Shown here piece after piece: positions 42,797 to 55,229 of a stretch of DNA of 64,000 nt. The DNA comes from Phialocephala subalpina (lineage: Eukaryota > Ascomycota > Leotiomycetes > Helotiales > Mollisiaceae). The translations under genes were made by a program, and so were the position numbers. The notes beneath the pieces are model-generated. The model saw only the letters and a program-made list of their open reading frames with translations. It had not been told where the DNA came from and did not search any database. Within the stretch, counting starts at the first letter, position 1, and the number at the start of each line of letters is the position of its first letter. The stretch covers positions 1,254,430-1,318,429 of the forward strand of contig FJOG01000001.1 in NCBI GenBank assembly GCA_900073065.1, given 5' to 3'.

Positions 42797-45253
42797 CTAT
42801 CCTAATGTCGACCGATCCCTCGTAAACAGTCTCGGGCTTCTGACCCCAGCTGGACTCGTGTTATGCCTGAACCCATTCCCCACACTCTGCCTATTCCTCC
42901 CCGCATTAATGGCACTCCTCTTCCTTACGCCTCCCAGAATATTCGAGTCCAGTCTCCTATTAACATTAGGTGTAGATATCGCCGCTCCTTCTTGCCAGTC
43001 GACTCGTATGCTGTTTGTTCTCGCGAACTGTTCGCCTTTGTACCAGAGCTCGAACTTGATGTCTGTTGAGCCGATGACGACTTTGATCTGATGCTCGGCA
43101 ATTCGGTATTTCTCTCTCGAGCCAACTTTGTACCACGATTTCTGTTCTTTGACCAAAGTGAAGTCGCTCAAGGAGAGGGTGGATAGGTCGGATGTAATGT
43201 CACAAAGGACATGACAATCAGCTAGTCTGATGTTAGCAAGAGTTTGAGGCAGGATGAGTTTGTTTGATATAGACTTACAGTGATTGAGGCTGGTTGGTAA
43301 GCGGTGTGCTTCCTGGTGCGAGACAACGATCGAGTCTTTCCAGATCTTCTTCCTGTTGTCGTCTGCATCGCCATCCTTCAAGCTGCATACCTTTCGGGTG
43401 AACTTGTGAGCAATATGATTATCGACATCGATCGATTGGCCCTTTTCACACAAGTTAGCACAAGGCCCCAAGATATCTAGAACAGTACGGACCTTCTTGA
43501 TCATCCACTTGACCTGATTCCTGACATACAGTACTCCGAAGATTGGATGCTTATAGACGTTCTGGCCAACATGCTGTCGGTTATTCTTATCATATGGCAT
43601 ATCACAAAGCACACCGTAAGATGCTGGACATATCCTCCCTGTCAGAACATTTCTCATGGTTGTGATCCTTTGCATTCGGTCGATCACGAGTCCCCTGCAA
43701 ACAGCCAATTGACTGGAAACGTTAGATGAAAAGTTCCCAAGGGGGACTGCTATACGTACGGCTCGTCGGAAACCAGAATTTCGAGAGATGGTGCTGCCAT
43801 GTGAGAACTGTGCACAAACTCCGCGCGTAGTCTCGTCATGAGATATGGTGAGCTACCAAGACCGCCAGACAATATCAAGTACCTCTGGATTTTGCCATTA
43901 GCGCAGCTCGTTCGATCTGCAAAGGCTTTCTCTCACCACATATTTTCTAGGATTACTCTGAACCATAAAATCGAGCTGTTTTCTGAGCAGCGTTATAATT
44001 TCGAAAATCTGAGGATCGAAAATTGACTCAAAGTCCGCACTTTCCAGAGTTAGCTCTCAGTATCGATATTGGAGATTCAGGGACTTACTGAGTAAAAGCC
44101 ATTTTGCCTCTTTCAATTCCAGCTTGTCTATTAGACACGGCCTCATTGAGCAAAGGAACCGGGACTAGAAACTTTGGGGTGTCTTGAGTTGAAGATTCCC
44201 CAAAGCTACACTTCCACATTTGAAAATCGGGACTGTGCATCATACTCCACGATGTGTTCTCCGCAAGATTCAAACCACTAGCTTGGAGCCTATTTTCGAC
44301 CAGCTTTTCGAAGGCAAGGTCAATATTTGTGGATCCAACGTCAATTCCCGGAACATTGACCAGCTCTCGAAGTTCTGGCCTCGCACCTTGGGGAGAGGTT
44401 TGTTCGAGAAGCGCGACATCAGTCGTTCCTCCACCAGCATCGCAAACCAACAGAACATCGCCACTTTCGAAAGTCTTTGAACTATCTTTCGCGGCATCTA
44501 CTGCGGACGCTTGAGGCTCGGTGAGACCGAACTCTAGTGTGTGGAACCCACGCCCGAATCCAGCTTCTAACAGAAGTTCCCGAAGGTTGGTAGTGATCTC
44601 TTGCGATCCGAATGTGGTTGGTAGGCTGAAGACAAATTCAACATGTAGCATAGTCCAAACTCCCATCTGCTCTTGAAGAAAACGGCTGATGTAGTTGAAT
44701 AGAGCTCGCATGTAGTCTCGGTACCATTTTTTGACTTCCGCTACAGTTGGTAGACCAGCAGTGGGCGCCTCAGCACGAAGACGCTCCAGGTATTGGAAGT
44801 CTAGATAACGTTTGAACCTGTGCCGGAATTTTGAGTCAGCTTCATACATCCCGGATAAGAGAGTTGAAGATCCCTAAAGTATTGGGCCGTTGAACTGACG
44901 AATTATCTCTCAGACAAGTTGCAACTTACCACTCTTCCTTGTGCTCTGCATACTGACAAGGAAATCCCCATATCGGATTACCGTCAACCGCTGGGTAATG
45001 GAGCACTGAAGGCACTTTTCTATTTGTCTCGTGGGGTCGCCCTGGCCATCGTTGTATTGCTTTGGGTTGGGGCATATGTCGTCGCCAATATGCCACACCT
45101 GGAGCAAGTCAGTGATTACTTTCGGAGACCAGTTTGCAATTGCGGACCTGTGAATGTCATTCCAAAATCGATCCTTCGTAATGTCAGCCTTTGCCCAATT
45201 GGAAGGAAGATTTGACCTTACCCGACCACGATCTCAGGCTGTGTCGACGACAT
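42797..45253 (-). CDS. HSPA12-like Hsp70 family protein
   Basis: Eight exons (45222-45253, 45148-45173, 44930-45098, 44089-44817, 43937-44039, 43760-43884, 43279-43712, 42797-43221) join in frame to 680 residues. The Hsp70/actin ATPase motifs are all present: phosphate-1 VGIDFGMTFTG at about residues 10-20, phosphate-2 CDAGGGTTDVALLE at about 200-213, and the adenosine motif YLILSGGLGSSPYL. Other typical pieces are IQRWPGR, NRKVPSVLHYP, and FSLPTTFG. These make it one of the divergent Hsp70 proteins common in filamentous fungi, without the standard substrate-binding domain. Exons 2 and 3 are tiny, and the 49-nt intron between them must be removed to bring the phosphate loop in frame with the rest. 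Cellular role unknown. Confidence 0.9.
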
Positions 45254-45715
45254 GTTTTCTGATAGATATTCATGAAGAGCACGAAACGGCAAGGAATGAA
45301 AATATTCACAGGGAGAAGGCGAGATACAATACTCAAGAACGAGGCACAATCTGCCTTACATCTCTAGCCTCTGCATCCCCGCCTCGGTTTTGGGGACATT
45401 AAAAGGGCAAGTTGTGAGGCTGGATGTAAGGCTCTGGTGGCGCTTTTCTACCGACGGTGTTGCCCAAGACAGGGGATGGCAGTGCTCTTTCGGGCGCTTG
45501 CACAGCCTGATCGATGAGACTCAATAAACCAAATGCACGTCCTATTTGGAATGCGCCCGCATGGTGGGTGTGTTCGTGAAGATCAGGGTGGCCACTCAGT
45601 TGGCTGTAATAGCTCAGCCGTTCGCACATGCAATCCATGGCTGATAGTTCTGCTCGTAAAAGCACAAACATCTCCATCAGACAGCATACACCGTTTACTT
45701 CAATTATTGCGAAAG
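45254..45715. promoter_or_regulatory. Region between divergent Hsp70-like and unknown genes
   Basis: About 460 bases separate the two start codons. No other gene seen. Presumably both promoters. Confidence 0.35.
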
Positions 45716-47506
45716 ATGGAGGCCCCTATGTCGAAGAAGTCGTTCAGCGCCCGGGTTCGAGATATCATATCGGCTTCTAACAGGCAGCCAAGTAGGGTGG
45801 AGAGTTACCGCACTACGCTGATGAACCTCGATGACTATCTTCCACAACCTGAAGAGGATCGCAAGATTGCATCGAAAGTAAAGCAACTGCAGGCATTGAT
45901 AGATGCGCACGCAACATATGATTTCTACCACAACAGGCCAGTGAAACAAGAGACGGAAGAAGTGCTTGAGCTCTTACAGAAAAGACTCTTCAAAGCGGAC
46001 GAGGCAGCGGTTCGCCGACTGGCATTCAATCTCGTAATCAAGCCTCTTCTTTGTTTCGCGCCTTGAATTTTGCAATGTTGGGAGTTCCCGAAGAGGTTTC
46101 ATCCTCTTCGGCTCTTACCTTCTGCAGAAAACATAGTACTAACTTCCTGAAGCACGGCGCTGGTTCCCACAGAGCGACTTTCATTGGAATTGTGATTGCG
46201 AGAGCAATTATCAAGGCAATAAACTTCCATGGCGACCCGGACATTTCACTTCTCCCACCGGAGATTCTGTTGTTCATGACTGCATTCAAGAATACTCCCC
46301 GCTTGGCTGAGAATACCCAAGGTATGACGGGCCTTTAGACTGTTCAATCGATACTGACATATTGGAGTGGATGAGGTCGCACTTTGCGAATGGCGAAGAA
46401 TAGGACTGTATCTGCTTTCCGGATCGGAAACAAAGGCGGTGCAACTTCAGCATACAAATTACCGGATTGAACTGATGTTGAGCTCACTTGACGAGATACT
46501 CGGTCCATTCGCGGAGCCAGGTCGCAATGGAGCAGGCAACGCAAAGCGATTGAATAATCTTCGGGTAATTGTCCAGAAGGCTACAGACATTGCCGTTCTG
46601 CTATTTGGTCAACCATGTGGTTGGCAATTCGACTGGACATTGAGACCAACAAACGAGGTAGAGGAATTGCTCGAAAGGACGAATGGCAATCAACAAATCC
46701 ACTCACACAATTTGCAGCCCGTACAGGATGGTTCGATTACTGCAAACGCAAGAACTCAATCTTCTCTCAGCGATGCGCAACCTCAACCTCCTTCACCAGA
46801 GAAGAAGAAAAGAAGGCGGATAGGCAGAAGTTCTTCCACAAAAGCAAAAGACGCGCCTCGACAAGAACCCCGCAAAGACAAATATCCGCCGATGACGCCC
46901 ATACGGCTTCCAGAACCGAAGCCTAGGGAAGAGATTGACGAAGGGATTCTATACCGCATCGCTACTGGTGGCACAGAAAATCAGCATATAGGAGGCCAAA
47001 ATCGACATTCTCCGCAATCCCATTATCACGAGTATCATGGCCGCCCTTCGATGGAGGAGCGCACTCAATCTTACACACAAAGATCCAGGTCGCATCCAGA
47101 ATTCGCGCCGAGTTACCACCAAGAGACTATGCAGCACCGATATGCACATGACAAGGCAAACGTACGACGAGAACCAGCAACAAATGACTCGTTTTCTTTC
47201 GAAGAAGGGCACAACGGAGTTGCACCGCCAGATCCCCTAAAGGACAACCATGAAGACGGGCTTCAGCCACGACTAGAGACCAGATCAAAGCAGGTGGGAC
47301 CACAGGAGTCGTTCTTGGAAGGGCCAGAAGAATCAAGATTCAGACGAGAACAACAAGCGATGGTCCTCCAAGGTCGCCGTAGTCGCCCTATCGTTTGTTT
47401 CCCTGCTCTCCTCAAGGTTCGAGATGAGTTTGGCTGCCAGTTGCCGGAACCACTTCTGGTTTCAGAACCAGTTGTAGACAGATCTGTTCTGACTGCGTGG
47501 TACTGA
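45716..47506 (+). CDS. Large unknown fungal protein (one junction unresolved)
   Basis: Three coding pieces follow in order. The first (45716 to about 46035) starts MEAPMSKKSFSARVRDIISA and includes LDDYLPQPEEDRKIASKVKQ. The second (about 46060-46321) reads RALNFAMLGVPEEV and ATFIGIVIARAIIKAINFHG. The third (46368-47506) starts VDEVALCEWRRIGLYLL and ends LPEPLLVSEPVVDRSVLTAWY after a long, polar, low-complexity region. The second intron (46322-46367) is clear and in frame. The first junction, near 46036-46097, is uncertain: a donor GTAATC is there but the in-frame acceptor is poor, so a frameshift is possible. No known domain was recognised. Confidence 0.6.
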
Positions 47507-47829
47507 GGAAAGAAATTCAAACTTCATATCGCTTGCTTCAAGATTGCAAATGCAGAGTTGGGGACTACTATTACTTGTAATGATATTGAGATACAGAAAT
47601 ATCGTAGCATAGAGGACATGTCCACACTCTGAGTAACACTAAAACCACTTGGAGCAACGTTCCTTACCTAGATCGCTCGATTTCCCAACCCAGTGTTGGC
47701 ATCCATCGCAGCGCTCCACACCGGAAAAAATATTAAAAAGTCCAAAACAATGTGAAAATTCAGAGATTCCGTCAAACTCCGCCATGTGAACGCCAACGCT
47801 TGCAAACCCTATCATATGCGCCACATCCC

Positions 47830-48615
47830 TCACCATCTCTCATTCCCCGAATAATTGTAATCATCGAACTCCGACTCTTCAGCGACTGCGTCTATGCTCT
47901 GTCCATAGCCCGTGTAAGGCGCTCGCCGCTCCCTTGGAACAGTCGGCAGCGAAAGTCTTGGTGGTGGATAGCCTGATTGACGGACTTGAGGGGCAGGCAT
48001 TGAGGACTCCTCTGTAAACATATCCTCCGACCGCAAGATCATCGAGCTTTTGCCCCGCAGAGTACGTTGTTGACTAGGGCTTCTGAGAATCCTCGGACTT
48101 GTAGGAGGTCCTTGAGAGTAGGAGGGGGCGTGGTAAGGAGGAGGCGGCGCGAGATATTGCTGTACTGGAGCAACAGTACCCAAACGGTTGATAACCCCTA
48201 GCAGACTAGCATGTGCCATCCTTAAAATGTCCTGCCTATTGGCAAATTTGTCCTTGCCTTGCAATACCCATTTGAAGCGGCTTCCAACAGAAATGGTTTT
48301 GTTGACATCGCGTTGCACCTTATAACCTTGGACAAGTTGGCCTAGCGAGAAAGTTGCTGCCTCCATTGTTTCGATAACGCTTTCGAAGTAATCAAGATCT
48401 GAATCTGAGAATCGCATGTAACTCTGGCTTGATTTGCGGCTCCGTAGCTGACTCCGTGCATAGTTGAGATCGCGGTTCGCGTTTGCGAGAAGTTCAAGAC
48501 ATATCTTCAAGTCCTCATCGACAGCAGCAAGTTTATAGAAAGTCTGTACCAGACTGAAGGTACCGTTGACGACCGTGACGGAAGCGCCAACCGCTGCTAA
48601 TGGGGCGACAGGCAT
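47830..48615 (-). CDS. Unknown protein with a STAND-leader-like N-terminus
   Basis: A single exon of 261 residues from the methionine at 48615; an in-frame ATG at 48639 would add eight. The N-terminal 150 residues are helical and start MPVAPLAAVGASVTVVNGTF, followed by SLVQTFYKLAAVDEDLKICL and LGQLVQGYKVQRDVNKTISV. This looks like the small helical domains (HeLo-like or related) that precede NACHT modules in fungal NLR-like proteins, though here no NTPase follows. The C-terminal 110 residues are proline-, serine- and tyrosine-rich. The resemblance is from memory and is weak. Confidence 0.7.
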   Translation of the reverse strand: MPVAPLAAVGASVTVVNGTFSLVQTFYKLAAVDEDLKICLELLANANRDLNYARSQLRSRKSSQSYMRFSDSDLDYFESVIETMEAATFSLGQLVQGYKVQRDVNKTISVGSRFKWVLQGKDKFANRQDILRMAHASLLGVINRLGTVAPVQQYLAPPPPYHAPSYSQGPPTSPRILRSPSQQRTLRGKSSMILRSEDMFTEESSMPAPQVRQSGYPPPRLSLPTVPRERRAPYTGYGQSIDAVAEESEFDDYNYSGNERW

Positions 48616-49658
48616 TGTGCGGCAGATCAACAGGAACAAGATAACAGATCAGGATGGGAGCCAACAAGAACGATATACTGTGACAATGACTTCAATTTGC
48701 AAAGATCGACCTTAAAGTCGATGGGGCTCGGTGTGACAGATTAGCTTAGCCTCGGACTAAGACTTCTCGTCGGAGAGCCTCACGAGGAAATGCGAACCAT
48801 CTGCGATCAGACCAACTTGGACGATTCGACCAACTCACAACAATCACACGTCTCTGTCTAAGCCCCAAGATTGGCTTGCCCGCGCAGCCACTGGCTGCAG
48901 AATCTGCTGTCGACTTCGACAGCGGAAGCGGGGTGACTCTCTGTCCACTCAAGAGTGAGTAAAACCGCCAGCATGTAATCAGGGAAGAAGGCTCGCAATT
49001 TGTGACTGTGGCTGAGGGCTTGAGGCTGCATGAGCTGAGCATGATTGTGAGTCTAGGCGGGGTCGTATTGGCAACCATCGCGAAGTGACCCAGACATGGC
49101 ATTTGACGAAGATGAGGGGGATTGATTGTCGAATCATCGTCGCGTCGTAGAACAGAGCCTTCTTTGTCCTCGTAAATTGAGAAAAAGGGTACATTTAAAA
49201 GGAATATAGGGCTGCGGGCGACTGGCCAAGCTCATTCCAGACGCAAGCCCCGTCGAGCTGTCGGTGAGCTGGGGGTGTCTTCGGTGTGAGGCTTCGATAC
49301 ATTGTGAAGGCTGTGATGTTGTTTAGGCTTGCATCAGGCAATGAGGTGATTTCGCTTGCCGCTTTAATCAGGTTCTCCTTTGGGAAGTCAACACCATCGA
49401 AGTTTGACTATTTCAGAACCTGAAGCTGAATATCATTGTCTTGATATGCTTCTCATACCAAAGCCGGAAAGAGCGTTGCTGCGTCCACAAAGGTTAAACT
49501 AAACATATTATGGCGCTATGCCTGACCTCTTGGTGGGCCACTACATGCATCCAAAGCGTGCTGAAGCAAGATTTGGAATTGGAGTCAAGGTCAGGCCTGT
49601 GATCTTGGAGTCGTGCCCAAAAAATTCATGTAAATCTCGAGGTATATACCACTCCGGC
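48616..49658. other. Intergenic, no gene seen
   Basis: About 1 kb between two minus-strand genes. A 118-codon minus frame at 48746-49102 has no domain. Confidence 0.4.
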
Positions 49659-52272
49659 CTATTCAGCAGCCACAACTCTCACTTCCTTCGCCACTGCATT
49701 GCAGAGCTCTACCCTGATACCAGCACCTGTCAAGACATGTATCCACAGTCGCTGAGTATCGCTTAGCCTATCGTTCTCACTTTTGACTTCGGAAAAGACG
49801 ACCTTCTTCTTTTCCTTATCCCACAAGAAGAGATCAGGCATGCCTCCGCCTCTTACTCTATACTCCTGCGCCATGACTTTACAGACAATGGCTAGAGCCT
49901 GCCCATCAAAACAACTCACTATCTCTAACAAATCGTCCATCTCAAAGTCCCAGTTGAGGCCAATGACGCAGGTCCTCTTCTCCCTTTCTCGTGCATCGAC
50001 AGCGCGGATGATATCTGCTGCTGATCCGTTACCAATCTCTACTAATCGATGATTGATTTCGGATGCTCGAGAGGGAAAGAACGCATCGGTATGCAAATCC
50101 AATGGACATGTTTGATACGCTGTCTGGAACACGTTCGGGATGTACACAAATAGGACATCGTAGAAGAGGTAGGCGAAGAGAGTGCGGATGATTCCTCCTT
50201 CAGCGTGGTAGCCTTTGTATCCTCTCAACCGGTAGTCAGACAAGCACATTGCTTCAACACTGCATTCGCCGCCACCTTCAGCTTCATCCACCCAAATCGT
50301 CTTCGTGCTTCGTTGTTTCTCTTCGCCTTGAGCGCTTAGCCGACGCTTAGCTGGTGGATATTCCTTCTTGATCTGAATGCCTTCCACTGTGACTTCGATG
50401 GGCTCAGCTAGGGAGACGTGACCAAAATCATGCTGCTCGCGCCTTGGAAGCTTCAAATTCTTCTCCAGCTTTCGGATCCTTTTCTGGAGGTCGTAGTGGT
50501 AGATCATATGGCAGTCTTTATCTTGCAGTCCTGCCTCACATGTCCGTAAGGAAATGCGCTTCCAGTGTCTCTTTTGCTGCTCGATATTTGAGACACCGGG
50601 AGGTGGTTGTAATGCATACATATAATGTTCCTCTAGAAGTGCTTTCCGCTGATACCAAGCACCCCGCCGAGCTGCATGGAACAGCTGCTGATCAAGGAGC
50701 TCAGAAGTGACAGCATGTTCTCTCTCGTGCATCTTGAAGCGTCCGAGAACATACATACCCTTATGGACTATACGTGTGTAGACCCATGCTGGGGAGAATC
50801 GGCGCAGATATGCACCTTCACCACTTTCATAGACACGGTCTTCTTTTCGCTGTTCCTCCTTCAGGAGCACTTTCCAACGTGGATGGACTTCTTCAAATAT
50901 GGAAAGCACTTCCTCTAGGCCGGCTTTGCCTGGATTGCCATTCATCTCCAGGATATTGTCAACCCTGAATTGAGTCCTGAGAGCTGCTTCAAACTCCAGC
51001 AATTCGGATCTTGATGGAAAGATGTTTGCAGACCGAGAGACAATATAGCTTGGAAAGTTTCGACGAGATATACGAGCAAGTATGATAGTCGTCAAAGACT
51101 TATCTGTCCACTCAGTAGATCTGTAGAAGACCAAATGAACCCTTTCGAAGAGCTTCAACGTTGCCCGTGAAAGTCGAATGCAAGGTCCTGTGCTCGCCAG
51201 TATCTTTTTAAGAAAGTGCTTATCTCTGTTGGCGTCTGACATCGAGTCCTCTTCGTCATCGTTTTCTGCAGATTCCGAAGCATTGATTTGCTCGCTGTCA
51301 GACCTCTTCAGGCCCACCCAACCAAGACCGCTTTGGCTTCGACTCATATTCCGAAGGGCTTTCAGCAAACCAGACTTGTTCTTCCCTTGGACTCTCGCTT
51401 CTTTTGCAAGGGCTTTGACTTCTTCTAGATTCAACAAGGAAGAAGCTTCCTCCATCGTGGCGATCATCTCTTCTGAACAGTCGGCAAAGCTGAATGACGA
51501 GTCAAGCACGGTGCCTTCAGGAGGAGCAAGCTCTGCGGGGTTTACTTGAATTTCAGCGGATGACTCGGGCAAACTTCTCACGGTTTGAAGAATCTTGGCC
51601 GCTGATGGAAGATCTGAAATGTCTCCATAGTATCTAAGACGATTTATACGGTGCCATGCAGAGGTTTTCCGGAGAAATAGTCGAACATATCTTTCGTATA
51701 TTAGTTGAGTTCATGGCATACAAGATCACTACTCACAAGTATTGAGCTTCATATTCAAGTTCCCTCCACTGATTGAAGACTTCTATTTCTTTCTCATCGA
51801 AAAGGTGACCTTCATCTTCCAAGACAGTTTCCAAAGCCAAGTTGAAGGCATCCACGTAAATAGAGCTTTTCCCTTTAGCCCAACTCCTTTGACTTAGACG
51901 AGATCTCAAATCTTCTGGGTCATCTTCAGCTGCTCGCATCGCCTCATACTCGTCAATTGCATCCTTGTCGGTCTTCACTGGAGGCAAAGCAATTTCCAGC
52001 TCTGTAGGTCTTTGAGATGCAGATGGTCCATCGTCTCCAGACTCATTTTCTTCATCAGAGTCGGGGACTTCATCACGGAAACGGCTGGGAGTTCTAGCGA
52101 CAGATTCGGCATCGGAAACATCTTGAGAGTCTTCGCCATCTGTGCTTTCGAATGTCTTCAATCGTTTTGCAGGGGGCAATGCATCATCATGGAATTGCGT
52201 GGACGCTGGATGCGGGATCTTGCGTCCTAACATCGCATTGTGCTTCGTTGCTTGCTGGGAATCTAGTACCAT
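49659..52272 (-). CDS. FAN1: Fanconi-associated nuclease 1 homolog (VRR-NUC)
   Basis: FAN1 is a structure-specific nuclease acting in interstrand crosslink repair. Two exons (51737-52272 and 49659-51690) join to 855 residues. The N-terminus is disordered and acidic (DEENESGDDG). Middle: YVRLFLRKTSAWHRINRLRY, then a SAP-like region around EVKALAKEARVQGKNKSGLL, and TPR-like helices (HAARRGAWYQRKALLEEHYM). The C-terminal VRR-NUC domain shows the catalytic series: EGGIIRTLFAYLFYD, then RGGGMPDLFLWDKE with the aspartate, and VFSEVKSENDRLSDTQRLW with the Glu-x-Lys. Its last residues are LTGAGIRVELC plus a short tail. No UBZ finger, as usual in fungi. It is divergent from SDC1 across about 200 bases. 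Confidence 0.95.
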
Positions 52273-52473
52273 AATGCATTGTCCAATCCGAACATGAAGA
52301 CTTCAGAATGTCTCGTTCATTGAAGGCGAAAAGACTCTTCAAAACCAACGGCGCGTCGGTGCCTGTTATGACGCGCCGCCTGGTCACGAGACTACGTGTC
52401 ATTATCTCTTCTAAATTTGGAAGCACCAGAAGCAGTGAATGTCCTTTCCTCAATTCCACGACTAGATTTCGTC

Positions 52474-53105
52474 ATGTCTCAACCAAATACACCTTCCGAT
52501 GCGATCGCACAAGACCAAACATCTACATCCTCCAGCATCAGCGCCGCAGCACACGCATACCAAATCGCAATGCAGCAGCAATCAGATGCTCCTTCCTCTG
52601 CGCCAGTCGCAGAGCAAAGCAACGACGTGGTAATGGCAGAGAGTACTCCTGCCGAGGTCGCTGTGAGTCGCAATGTATTCTACCTGCGGAATTGGAAGCT
52701 AATAAACCGGCAGTCGCCTGCAGTCATCCCCAAGGTAGAAGCAAATGCTCCCAGCCCTATTCCTGGGCGGATGGGCACTCCTGCAAGGACAAATGGCAAC
52801 GATGCTACATCTCGAGCTACATCTCAGCACCCAGAACCGGCTTCTATGATACCTAAGGACTCTCCTCCGAATGGCGCGCCTACGAGACAATACATCAATA
52901 GCAAGGTGACGGGGCCGCTGATGGATGGAATGAAGCTTGTCGCAAAGGAGAAGTGAGTGCTTATTTTCGACACTGAGAGATTTCCCAATGTTCCACATAG
53001 GCCAGATATTGGGGTATGTGCTGACATATTTCTAGGCCAAAGGATCCTTTGCGCATGTTGGGGGAGTATTTGCTACAGAGATCCCGGGAATTGGAGGGTA
53101 CATGA
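52474..53105 (+). CDS. SDC1: COMPASS subunit Sdc1 (Dpy-30 motif)
   Basis: Sdc1 dimerises and docks to Bre2/Ash2 in the COMPASS histone H3K4 methyltransferase. Three exons (52474-52662, 52714-52952, 53036-53105) give 165 residues. The N-terminal two thirds are disordered, rich in S, A, P and T (MSQPNTPSDAIAQDQTSTSS). The Dpy-30 motif at the end spans the last intron: TRQYINSKVTGPLMDGMKLV, then AKEKPKDPLRMLGEYLLQRS. An upstream in-frame ATG exists at 52396; I chose 52474 as the likely start because the longer piece lies close to the FAN1 promoter and is not typical. Confidence 0.92.
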
Positions 53106-53443
53106 GGGGTCATTTTAGGGCTTCACTTCTTCTGTAAACATAGCAATGGCGGCTGGGGATTAGAAAGCAGTCACTTCATTACCATTTGAGTTGGCGTCGG
53201 CACGTCTCGAAGAATGGAGAAAGCAGGCGCATATTTGGAGACATTTGAGCATCACAAGCACATTTGAGAGCACGGTGTGGGAATAATGAAGAGTTGGCGC
53301 AAAGGTCTGGAGTGTGTTCGAGATCTGGTTCTTTTATGCAGTTTCCATGCTACCATAAAGTCCACTGAAGCAGATCAGCATTCAAATGCAAATTGTCCAC
53401 ACCCCAACTCCATGCCAAGCAATCGAGATCAATATCCATCCAT
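53106..53443. other. Intergenic between convergent SDC1 and RPS13
   Basis: About 340 bases holding the two 3' UTRs. Nothing else seen. Confidence 0.5.
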
Positions 53444-54171
53444 CTATGCGACCATGGTGCTGGCAGTGGCACTCTCGTATCTCCAGGTTGGTGGGAGGAC
53501 ACCAACGGTCTTGTAGTATCGGGAGAGACGGTGGATACGGGACTCGATGAGAATGAGACGGAACTTGGAGTCTTTGTCCTTTCGGTTGCGCTCAAGATGC
53601 TTGCGGACAGCGACGGCCTGGAAAGGGTCAGCAATACTATTTACATGGAGGACAGATGATTCTCACCTTCTTGATCAACATGTACAAATCCTCTGGGATC
53701 TCTGGGGCAAGGCCTAGGGGGAAAAGTCAGTTGGTGAATAGGGACGGTAGTAGGGTTCATTTCGAATTTCACTCCGTCAGTCAAAGACCAAGCGGAGGCA
53801 GTATGTATTGCAGATTGCAACCATCGTGGTTTGACCCAACAATGTAGACTGTGGAGTAATATTCGTACCATTCGACTTGAGGATTCGGAGAATCTTGTTA
53901 CCTGGAAGAAAAGTTAACGTCTTTCACCTTCACCACAACTGCGCATTGTGCAAGACGAGATTGACATACCAGTGACGACCTTAACCTGGGCAATACCGTG
54001 CGAGTCACGGAGGACAACACCGATCTGCGATGGGGTAGCACCCTTCTTTGCAAGCTTGCAGATTTGGTCGACAACTTGCTCGGGGGTGGTCTTGAGCCAC
54101 GCAGGAGGAGTGCGGGAGTATGGGATTGCGGAGGCAGATATGCCTTTTCCGTTGGAGTGAAGACGGCCCAT
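53444..54171 (-). CDS. RPS13: 40S ribosomal protein S13 (uS15)
   Basis: Four exons (53970-54171, 53869-53901, 53667-53713, 53444-53617) give 151 residues, exactly the family length. The sequence starts [20 protein letters not shown], includes [39 protein letters not shown], and [20 protein letters not shown], and ends ATASTMVA. Two very short internal exons (33 and 47 nt) sit between introns, a common pattern for fungal ribosomal protein genes. Confidence 0.97.
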
Positions 54172-55229
54172 TCTGACAGTAATTGACTGAGAGGTTGTCG
54201 ATTATCGTGGAAGTCGAGGTAGCGTTGGATTTTCTCTGGCGATGAAGTTCTCGCGAATATTCGAAAAGTGCGCTCGCTTCGATAACGGCACCAGCGCTAA
54301 ACTAAATTAGGCATGACCCTAAATCAACCTCCTAAAAAATCTCGACCACGAACTTCCTTTTCTCGACTCAGTTTCGACCTCTCAACCGCAACGAATTCTC
54401 TTGGTATAGATGAATTGTTTGGACCTTGCGCCTCAAGTCACAATTGTTTGACTGAAGGTCGCTCGTGGCCTGGAAATTTCTCGTGAGTATCTTCCACCCC
54501 TTCCTACCTCATGCTATCGAGATTCTCTATGATGATACTCTTTTTTTACTTTTTCTGGTACCTCTTGTTTTAGGATCTCCTGCGGGAGAAACGATGAACT
54601 CAATCGGACTTCTGACACGTTCTCGATACATTCTTTTGCAGCACTGCTTTGGTTATTTGGGAAATCAAAGCTAATATCTCGCAGTGTAGGCACATCGTCA
54701 TCACGAAGGACATGTCATTCATGATCGCAATTAACGTAGGTTGAAGGTAGGATTGGCAGGTACCAGGATGGAGGCTGGTGTTTTAGATATTAGGATTATC
54801 AGCTCTACATAATTACAATGATCAAGTCCCAAACATTGACGACGTGTCAAATTTCACGAGATCACGAGATAACCACGGATGCACTGTGATCTCAGGTTTA
54901 CAGGTTGTAGATGCAAGAACACCAGAACCTTTCGATACAAATTGCCAAACTACTGGCCAAGCCTCAACATTTCTAGAGGTATGGGTGATTAGTTCCCCAC
55001 CGTCCGTTGGTTAGTACGAAAATGAACTGCTGCAAAACCATGCTTCGTTAGATTCAAAGAACTGCTTTTCGATTTTACGCCGTATGTGTGCCCGATTGGC
55101 AATACTAAAAGTACAGAGAGGATTTGAGGATCTGAAACATGTGAGAAACCTGCTTTGCCTGTTAATCAAGCTTAGGAAACCAGTATTTGTCTCAGTTGCA
55201 AATTTGTTGGGTGTACCGGGCAAAGGAGG
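54172..55229. other. Intergenic upstream of RPS13
   Basis: About 1 kb. A pyrimidine-rich leader lies close to RPS13. A 69-codon plus frame at 54465-54674 has no domain. No RNA gene was recognised. Confidence 0.4.

Noticed and set aside
45085..45175. Apparent frameshift in the phosphate-binding loop of the Hsp70-like gene (DFGMTFTG followed by a shifted frame reading SAIANWSPK)
   Set aside because: Removing a 49-nt intron (45099-45147, GTCCGC...CCAG) restores the frame and gives IQRWPGR and KVPSVLHYP, which are typical of the family.
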